Shown piece after piece: positions 32,925 to 40,100 of a stretch of 42,896 nucleotides of DNA. A program made the position numbers and the translations under genes. Under the pieces are notes generated by a model, which saw nothing but the letters and a program-made list of their open reading frames with translations, did not search any database and was not told the origin of the DNA. The DNA is taken from positions 1-42,896 of the forward strand of contig NZ_JAMFSB010000012.1 in the NCBI RefSeq assembly GCF_026225065.1, in the 5' to 3' direction. How positions within the stretch are numbered: the stretch's first letter is position 1; every line of letters starts with the position of its first letter. The stretch comes from Paraburkholderia sp. GTDB lineage: Bacteria; Pseudomonadota; Gammaproteobacteria; Burkholderiales; Burkholderiaceae.

Positions 32925-35633
32925 TTAGAACTTATACGTTGCACCCACTTGCAGGTAACGGCCCATGTACGTGTACAGGGACTGGTCGTAACCGGTCAGG
33001 TCGGTTGCATTGACCCACAGCGGATCGTACGGCGGCGCACGATTGAAGATGTTGTTCATGCCGCCGTAGATCGTCCAGTGCTTGAAGCCCGTGTACGCTA
33101 CGTTCAGGTTGAACTGGCTATACGAACCCGTCGTGTAGTTCAGACCCAGCGCATCGGCGTACGGACCCGTGTATTGCCATTCCAGATCGGCATTCCACTG
33201 GTGGAAATTCCACGACAGGTCCGTGTTGCCCTTCCAGCGCGGGAACGAACCGCCGAACGGCTGCGCAAGCGTCAGGTCGTTACCTGCGCCGTCAACCTGC
33301 GAGGAGAGACCACCCACGCCGTTCATGTAGAAGTGCCAAATATAGGCCCAGTCAGCCGTGAGCTTGAACGTACCGATCGGGGTCGGCAACGACTGCGCGA
33401 ACGTCGTTTCGAAGCCGTCCGTGTTGAACGAACCCAGGTTCTCGTACTCGTTGACCATGTACGAGATCGAACCATCCGGGTTGAAGACCGTGGCCGCCGG
33501 GTTGGTCTGCGTGCCGATCGCCTTGTCGACCTCAATCTTGTACCAGTCGAAACCGATGTCGGTCGTACGGGTCGGCGACAGTTCGAAGCCGATGTTGTAG
33601 TTCTTCGTACGTTCCGGCTGCAGAGCCGGGTTGCCCTTGGTGACGACGTTCTCGTCCTGGCCATTGGGACCGATTGGCTGAATGCCAAGGCTCGACGAGT
33701 TCGTATTTTCGAGGAATTCCGGTGCACGGAAGCCACGGTTATACGAAGCGTACGCGGTGAACTGCTGGATCGGCTGGAAGCGCAGGGCGAAACGCGGCGA
33801 GAACGCACCGCCGAAGTCGCTGTAGTGGTCGTAACGGCCCGACTGGCTGAACGTCAGCATCTTGTCGATCAACGGCACATCGACCTGGTAATACACGGCC
33901 GCTACGTTGCGGTCACCGGCCACTTCCTGAGTGTTCGGATTCAGCGTATAGGGGCTCTGGTAGGCGCCGCCTTCTTCGATCAGTTCGCTTTCGTGCAGGA
34001 ACTGCGCGCCGAGGCCGAGGCCAACGTCACCAGTCGGGATATGGAACAGGTTCGGTGTCGCCAGCGTTGCGTCGAGGGCGTCAAGCTTGGAAATACCGAG
34101 GTTGTTCGCTGTCGTCAGAATGTTGCTCAGGGCGCCCGGCGTAGCCGACGGATTCACGTAGTTAAACGTGCCGTTGGCAAGTTCGTTGGTCAGCGCGACC
34201 GGATTGACGATGCTGCCGTAGGTGTTGCTCACCGTACTCATGGAATGGGTGTAACCCACATTCCAGTCCCAGTCTTCCTTACCGAGCTCGTAGCTGCCCT
34301 TCACGCCCATCGCTGCGCGCCAGTAGTTCGCATCCGTGGTCGAGCTGTACGTGGTCGGCAACGCGCCAAAAATTTCCTGGGAGACGCCGGTCGTGTTGAA
34401 CGGATTGGACGCCAACGCGGTAAACGAAACCGGAACAACCGACTTCGTGGCCGGGTTGTACTGGAGGCCATTGCCGTAGCCCGCATAACCATCGTTGGCC
34501 GTCGTCGTATTGTTGCTTTCCCACAAGTCAGCATACGCGGTCGTCGTATCGTTGATCTTGAAGTCAGCGTGAACCTTGGCGTTCAGACGCTCGGTCATCG
34601 GCTCGATCGAGTAGTCTTCAGCCGAGTTCCTCTGGCAGACGGTACCACCCGTAATTGCGCCCGCTCCGGCTTGCGTCGCGATGATGTTGCTGCCCACCGG
34701 CACTTGCGCACCCGGCGCGCAACCAAACCCGGTAGTGACACCCGTGGCGGAGTTCAGGTAATACGACGGAGCTTTAACAGAGCCGCCAAAAGGCTGGTTG
34801 CTGAAGTCCTGGTTCTGGGTGGTATCGCGGTCGGCAAGCGTATAACCGTTCGACTTGTAGTAGCTGGCAGCCGCCGTGACATTGAAGCCGTCGGAGGCCA
34901 GGTTGCCGAAGCCGCCGAGGGCGCCGAACTTGATCGTGCCGCCGCCGCCTTGCGTGGCGCCGCCGTAGCTGCCGTCGAGCTGCAGGCCCTGGAAGTCATG
35001 CTTCGTGATGATGTTGACCACACCACCAATAGCATCGGAACCGTACTGGGACACAGCACCCGTCTTCACGACTTCGATGCGGTCAACTACGTCCAGCGGA
35101 ATCGTGTTCAGGTCGAAGAACTGGTCCGTGCCGTTGACAGCGAACGCGTACGGTGCAACACGCTGACCGTCGACGAGCACAAGCGTGTACTTTTCGCTAA
35201 GGCCGCGCAGTGCGATACCCGAACCGCCGGCAGCAAAGCTGTCCGAGGTCGATTCGCTCCAGCTGTTGGCCGAGTTGGCGGAGATGTCGCGCATGTAATC
35301 GGACACGTCCTTCGCACCAGAATCCTGGATCTGCTTCGCGGTAACGACCTGTACCTGCTGGAAGCCCACTTTGTCCGACTGGCGGATCAGCGAGCCCGTC
35401 ACCTGGAACGTCTGCAACTGCTTGACGTTCTTGTTGCTACTCGTCGCTGTCGCGCCCGATGCTGCCGTCGGAGCGGCCGCCGCTGCTTTGCCCGGGGCCG
35501 CTGCGGCTGGTGCCGGCGTCTCCGTGGTAGCCGGCTGACTTTGCGCAAACGCCGGAACGGCGATTGCGGTCGTCAGTGCCAGTTCGGCCCAGATTATTCG
35601 TCTGATGGCCAACGCCAATGCCCGTTGTTTCAT
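32925..35633 (-). CDS. TonB-dependent outer-membrane receptor
   Basis: A 902-residue TonB-dependent receptor. Start ATG 35633 lies five bases after AAGGGG; an extra GTG-started extension of five residues is unlikely. A signal peptide (ending VPAFAQ) is followed by an Ala/Pro/Thr-rich stretch (about 30-65) and a plug domain (VVTAKQIQDSGAKDVSDYM, ALRGLSEKYTLVLVDGQRV, IEVVKTGAVSQYGSDAIGG). The 22-strand barrel ends in a Phe (QVGATYKF), as outer-membrane proteins do. Barrel motifs such as SYNRGFRAPEFLEN are typical. No N-terminal signalling domain is present, so it is not itself a sigma-regulator receptor. The ligand is unknown. It should be energised by the TonB/ExbB/ExbD operon at 14-17 kb. Confidence 0.95.
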   Translation of the reverse strand: MKQRALALAIRRIIWAELALTTAIAVPAFAQSQPATTETPAPAAAAPGKAAAAAPTAASGATATSSNKNVKQLQTFQVTGSLIRQSDKVGFQQVQVVTAKQIQDSGAKDVSDYMRDISANSANSWSESTSDSFAAGGSGIALRGLSEKYTLVLVDGQRVAPYAFAVNGTDQFFDLNTIPLDVVDRIEVVKTGAVSQYGSDAIGGVVNIITKHDFQGLQLDGSYGGATQGGGGTIKFGALGGFGNLASDGFNVTAAASYYKSNGYTLADRDTTQNQDFSNQPFGGSVKAPSYYLNSATGVTTGFGCAPGAQVPVGSNIIATQAGAGAITGGTVCQRNSAEDYSIEPMTERLNAKVHADFKINDTTTAYADLWESNNTTTANDGYAGYGNGLQYNPATKSVVPVSFTALASNPFNTTGVSQEIFGALPTTYSSTTDANYWRAAMGVKGSYELGKEDWDWNVGYTHSMSTVSNTYGSIVNPVALTNELANGTFNYVNPSATPGALSNILTTANNLGISKLDALDATLATPNLFHIPTGDVGLGLGAQFLHESELIEEGGAYQSPYTLNPNTQEVAGDRNVAAVYYQVDVPLIDKMLTFSQSGRYDHYSDFGGAFSPRFALRFQPIQQFTAYASYNRGFRAPEFLENTNSSSLGIQPIGPNGQDENVVTKGNPALQPERTKNYNIGFELSPTRTTDIGFDWYKIEVDKAIGTQTNPAATVFNPDGSISYMVNEYENLGSFNTDGFETTFAQSLPTPIGTFKLTADWAYIWHFYMNGVGGLSSQVDGAGNDLTLAQPFGGSFPRWKGNTDLSWNFHQWNADLEWQYTGPYADALGLNYTTGSYSQFNLNVAYTGFKHWTIYGGMNNIFNRAPPYDPLWVNATDLTGYDQSLYTYMGRYLQVGATYKF

Positions 35634-36013
35634 TTTTCCCCTTCTCACTCGTCAGTAAGGCCACACACCTGTTTGTGCGAAGAGAGGTCTTTTGAACCTC
35701 TCTACTCGTTTGCGGCGACGTTCGCCGCGCGCCGTCAAAGTTGCCCTGCGGTCGTACAACTTCAAAAACACGACCGATTTCCAATCCATTGCAGCGAGAT
35801 AGACAGGGCACTTCGACTTATTAATTTCTAACTACAAAAACATTACAATTTAGTTGTATTTACTTTCATTTTTATTTCAATCATTCGGCGAACATCAGCT
35901 TATGACCGAGCCGTCGCCAATCGATTGATACTGCAAATTTACGTTACGGGTTAACCTGTAGGAGTGCTTAGGGATGTATTCAGACCGCCCCATCGCAAAC
36001 GCAATGACCGCTA
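35634..36013 (-). promoter_or_regulatory. Promoter and leader region of the TonB-dependent receptor
   Basis: An A/T-rich 380-base stretch, unlike its GC-rich surroundings. On the minus strand TTGTAA and TTAATA, 18 bases apart (near 35850-35820), could be a weak promoter. The leader has an 8-bp hairpin (35681-35688 / 35696-35703) and a 7-bp hairpin (35712-35718 / 35722-35728). No B12 box or Fur box was seen. Confidence 0.4.
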
Positions 36014-36589
36014 CTAAAACAATCTTGGTGTGCCTACCCAGACGAGCACCGTCTCTTCGCCCGCGGTGTTAGCCCATGCGTGCGGGACCGTTGACTCGTA
36101 GTGCGCGGTGTCACCGGCCTGCAGCACGAACGTCGTACCTTCCAGCGTCAGAGCGATCTGTCCGCTCATCACATACAAAAACTCTTCTCCTGCGTGCGTC
36201 GTCACTTCCGACGGTTGCTGGCCCGCTGGCATCTTCACCAGAATCGCTTCCAGCTTCCGGTCGACCGACAGGTTCGTCAGCCTGCCGAACAGGTTCGCCG
36301 AATCGGCAAACCCAAAAAATTTCAGTTCATCTCCGCGGCACACCGACTTCGCTTCGGTCGGCGTTTCCACGAAATACTGCACCGTGACACCCAGTGCCTG
36401 CGCAATGCCGACTAGCGACGTGAGCGACGGCGTAGCCTGCCCTCGTTCCACTTGCGACAGGAACGGCTTCGAGATGCCAGCCGCTTTTGCCGTTTCATCT
36501 AACGTGCGTTTAAGCCGTTGTCGCAACGCGCGAATCTTGCTGCCCATCGCGAGTGCGGCTGCGGCCTTCTTATCGAGTGGCGGAACCAT
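36014..36589 (-). CDS. XRE-family transcriptional regulator with cupin domain
   Basis: A 191-residue regulator. Its N-terminal Cro/C1-type helix-turn-helix (residues about 15-70) includes TLDETAKAAGISKPFLSQVE and PSLTSLVGIAQALGVTVQYF. A C-terminal cupin-2 barrel follows (THAGEEFLYVMSGQIALTLE, then DTAHYESTVPHAWAN). Such proteins bind a small molecule, or a metal, in the cupin and repress nearby genes. ATG 36589 is chosen over a TTG at 36613; a third option is ATG 36547. It lies upstream of and in the same direction as the TonB-dependent receptor, which it may control. Its own promoter element at 36904-36964 matches the one in front of tonB. Confidence 0.92.
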   Translation of the reverse strand: MVPPLDKKAAAALAMGSKIRALRQRLKRTLDETAKAAGISKPFLSQVERGQATPSLTSLVGIAQALGVTVQYFVETPTEAKSVCRGDELKFFGFADSANLFGRLTNLSVDRKLEAILVKMPAGQQPSEVTTHAGEEFLYVMSGQIALTLEGTTFVLQAGDTAHYESTVPHAWANTAGEETVLVWVGTPRLF

Positions 36590-36903
36590 AGCAAGACAGA
36601 ATCCAGTAGTCAAAATTTGTTTGATCTAAGCAAATTAAGTTACATCGAGTGGGCGATGTCGGGCGCAAAGTCAGTCGAAAAATTGGGTTAGTGATCGCCC
36701 TGGGCGATAACCGGATGAAACCGGTCACCTGGGCGAGGATCGAATTCATCCAGTGTCCTGAGATGGTTGAATGCACAACTAAAGTGCGAGCGCATTCCCT
36801 TCCCGGCCTGGAATCGTTGAATTGGAATAGAAAACCTTATGCGCGAGACCGGCGGAAATCTGGCCGGCAGGCGCAAGCGCGTTGGCGCGCCTGATGGAGA
36901 GTG
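36590..36903 (-). other. Long leader of the XRE-cupin gene
   Basis: About 310 bases lie between the promoter-like element and the start codon. I see no gene. Palindromic stems occur, notably ATCGCCC/GGGCGAT near 36689-36704, with only a base or two between the arms. The leader shows no similarity to the tonB leader beyond the shared promoter element. Confidence 0.4.
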
Positions 36904-36964
36904 ACGATATCAAGACAAAATCGTCCGTCAAACTTTTTTTGATGGGAACAGATAGTGTTTAGAG
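36904..36964 (-). promoter_or_regulatory. 61-bp conserved promoter-like element (copy 2), upstream of the XRE-cupin gene
   Basis: Read on the minus strand this segment matches 13738-13798 at 50 of 61 positions with no gap. It includes the CTCTAAACAC start, the A7 tract, TTGACG, a 16-base spacer and TATCGT. It points toward the XRE-cupin gene (start 36589) and, beyond it, the TonB-dependent receptor. Confidence 0.6.
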
Positions 36965-37030
36965 TATTTCTTCCAATTACAGGGTGAACTCCGGGCCAAA
37001 ACGGGCAGCAGACGCTCTTTTAGGATTAAT

Positions 37031-37115
37031 AGTGACGCCTGCCGCAAGCAGGGAAAACCCTCGTCGCAAATACGCGACAAAGGCCTCCCCTGGATCTCAA
37101 TCGTGGGGGCTTTTT
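37031..37115 (+). ncRNA. Candidate small RNA with three hairpins and intrinsic terminator
   Basis: Plus-strand sequence between the XRE promoter and the convergent uvrA end. CCTGC/GCAGG (37038-37042, 37048-37052) is followed by GTCGC/GCGAC (37063-37067, 37074-37078). The terminator stem is 37083-37089 with 37105-37110, one bulged T, extended by A-U pairs into the T5 run (37111-37115). An A/T-rich TTAATA (37025-37030) could be the -10; the -35 is poor. There is no open frame. It may alternatively be the 3' end of a longer plus-strand transcript. Confidence 0.4.
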
Positions 37116-37156
37116 GAGACCGCCAACATGATTGCCTGACTCAGCCACGGCTTGGG

Positions 37157-40100
37157 TCAACCGTGAGTGCCATCTCCGGCCTCGACCGGTAGCGCCGCCC
37201 GTTGGTTGACTCCACGCTCCAGCACCGGACGCAGCGCCGCGCCGGTATGGCTTTCGCGAACCTTAACCAGCCCTTCCGGATCCGTCGCCGCGACAATCGA
37301 GCCGCCGCCGACTCCGCCCTCCGGCCCCAGGTCGATGATCCAGTCGGCTTCGGCAATCACGTCGAGATCATGCTCGATGACCACCACGCTATGACCGCCG
37401 TCCACCAGCCGGTGCAGCACGCGAATCAGCCGAGCCACATCCGCCATATGCAGGCCAACCGTCGGCTCGTCCAGCACATAGAGCGTGTGCGGCGCCTTCT
37501 GACCGCGCCGCGTGATGTCGTCACGCACCTTGCTCAACTCGGTGACGAGTTTGATGCGCTGCGCTTCGCCGCCCGAGAGCGTCGGCGATGGCTGACCTAG
37601 TGTCAGATAGCCGAGGCCGACATCCTTCATCAACTGCAACGGATGCGCGATGTTCGTGATGGGCGCGAAGAATTCGACGGCCTCGTCGATCTCCATGGTC
37701 AGCACGTCGCCGATGTTCTTGCCCCGCCACGTGACCGCCAGCGTCTCCGGGTTGAAGCGCTGGCCGTGACAGACGTCGCACGGCACCTTCACGTCCGGCA
37801 GGAAGCTCATGCCGATGGTGCGCACGCCCTGGCCTTCGCACGCCGGGCAGCGGCCATCTCCGGTATTGAACGAGAAGCGCGAGGCCGTGTAGCCACGAGC
37901 GCGCGCCTCCAGCGTGCCGGCAAACAGTTTGCGGATGGCATCCCATACGCCTATATAAGTAGCCGGACAGGAACGTGGCGTTTTGCCGATCGGCGTCTGA
38001 TCAACTTCGAGCACCCGGTCGATGCTCTCCCACCCGGTGACCGCATCGCAGCCCTGCCACGCATGCGTGACGTTCAGTTGCGCCCGCGGTGCGCTGCGGG
38101 CCAGCACGCTTGAGCGCCGGTTAGCCGCCGGTTCGTCTTGCGCCGCCTTGCGGGCACGGCGGGTAGCCGGTGACGACAGCACGGAGCGCCCCACCGCATC
38201 GAGCAGGTTCGCCATGAGCACATCGCGCGCAAGCGTCGACTTGCCCGAGCCGCTCACCCCTGTCACCGCCACGAGGCGCGCCAGCGGCAGCCCCACGGTC
38301 ACGTTGCGCAGGTTGTGCAGCTTGCCGCCGTGTACGGTCAGCCACTGCTCCGGCACCGCCGCCGCGCTTTTGATCTTCGGCTTCACCGTGCGGCGCGGCT
38401 GCAACGGATGCACGATCGGGTTCGCGAGGAATTGCCCTGTCAACGAGTCGGATTGCGCCGACAGATCAGCTACGCTGCCCTGCGCGACCAGCGTGCCGCC
38501 GCGCTTGCCCGCGCCCGGCCCGATATCGATGATGTGGTCGGCACGCCGGATGGTGTCTTCGTCATGCTCCACGACGACCAGCGTATTGCCCTTCTCGCCG
38601 AGCTTGCGCAGCGCGTTCAGCAGAATCTGGTTGTCGCGCGGATGGAGGCAGATGGTCGGCTCGTCGAGTACGTAGCAGACCCCTTGCAGATTGCTGCCCA
38701 GTTGCGCCGCCAGCCGGATGCGTTGCGCCTCGCCGCCCGACAGGCTCGGTGCCGCGCGGTCCAGGCTCAGATAGCCAAGCCCCACCTCCTCGAGGAACTG
38801 CAGGCGGCTGCCGATCTCACTTACGACGTCGCGGGCAATGTCCGCGTCGCGACCCTTCAGGTCCAGCGAGTCTACCCAACGACGCGTGTCGCTCACCGCC
38901 CATTGCGCAACATCGACGATCGCCTGGGACTCGAAGGTGACCGCGCGGGCGGTCGGATTCAGGCGCGTGCCGTGGCAATCCGGGCACGGTTCGTCGACCA
39001 CGCCTTCCGGTTCCTGCTCTTCGGAGGGCAAGCTCTGCTCGCGCCCGCGGCCGTCTTCGGCGACGACCGTATCGTCGTAGGCCGCGCGCTGCTCGCGTGT
39101 GAGCGCGAGGCCTGTGCCGACGCAGGTCGTACACCAGCCATGCTTGCTGTTGTACGAAAACATCCGCGGGTCCAGTTCCGGATAGCTCGTGCCGCACACC
39201 GGACAGGCACGTTTGGTGGACAACACTTTCACCGTCCCGAGCCTCGCGGTGGCACGGCCGCTCTTAAGCGCATTCTGCAGGCCGTCGAGCGGCGCGAGCA
39301 AATGCATCACGCCCTTGCCGATTTCGAGCGTTTCGCAGAGCAGACGGCGCAATTCTGCTTCGTTGTCGGCGGACACGACGATGTCGGCCACCGGCAACTC
39401 GATCGTGTGCTCGCGGAAACGGTCGAGCTTGGGCCACGGGTCGACCGGCAAGAACTCGCCGTCCACTCGCAGGTGGGAATTGCCGCGTGCTTTCGCCCAT
39501 TTGGCGAGGTCGGTATAGATACCCTTGCGGTTCACCACCAGCGGCGCGAGGAAGCCGACGTGCTGGCCCTTGTGGTCGCGCAGCAACTGCGCTGCGATCG
39601 ACTCGACGCTTTGCGCGGTGACCGGCGTGCCGTCGTGAATGCAATGTTGCAGTCCCAGTTTGACGTACAGCAACCGCAAGAAATGCCAGACTTCCGAGGT
39701 CGTGGCCACGGTACTCTTGCGGCCGCCGCGCGAGAGCCGCTGCTCGATCGCCACGGTCGGCGGAATGCCATACACCGCGTCGACTTCGGGACGCCCTGCC
39801 GGCTGCACGATCGAACGGGCATAGGCGTTGAGCGATTCGAGGTAGCGGCGCTGCCCCTCGTGGAACAGGATGTCGAACGCAAGCGTCGACTTGCCTGAAC
39901 CGGACACGCCCGTGATCACGTTGAACTTGCCATGCGGGATATCGACGTCAAGCGATTTCAGGTTGTGCTCGCGCGCATTGACGATGCGCACCACGTCCTC
40001 GCCTTCCACGGCACGACGCGCACGCGCCGCCGTCAACGCCTTCTGCAACGGCATGCCTTGCACGGCGGGATCTGCGGCGGCGTTCATGGCCGCGTCGTAC

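Noticed and set aside
32922..35831. A plus-strand open frame of about 970 codons opposite the TonB-dependent receptor
   Set aside because: It is a by-product of GC-rich codon bias opposite a real receptor: the translation is Arg/Val-rich with no domain, signal or ribosome binding site.
36649..36894. 81-codon plus frame upstream of the XRE-cupin gene
   Set aside because: No ribosome binding site, no recognisable features, and it lies antisense to the probable regulator leader.
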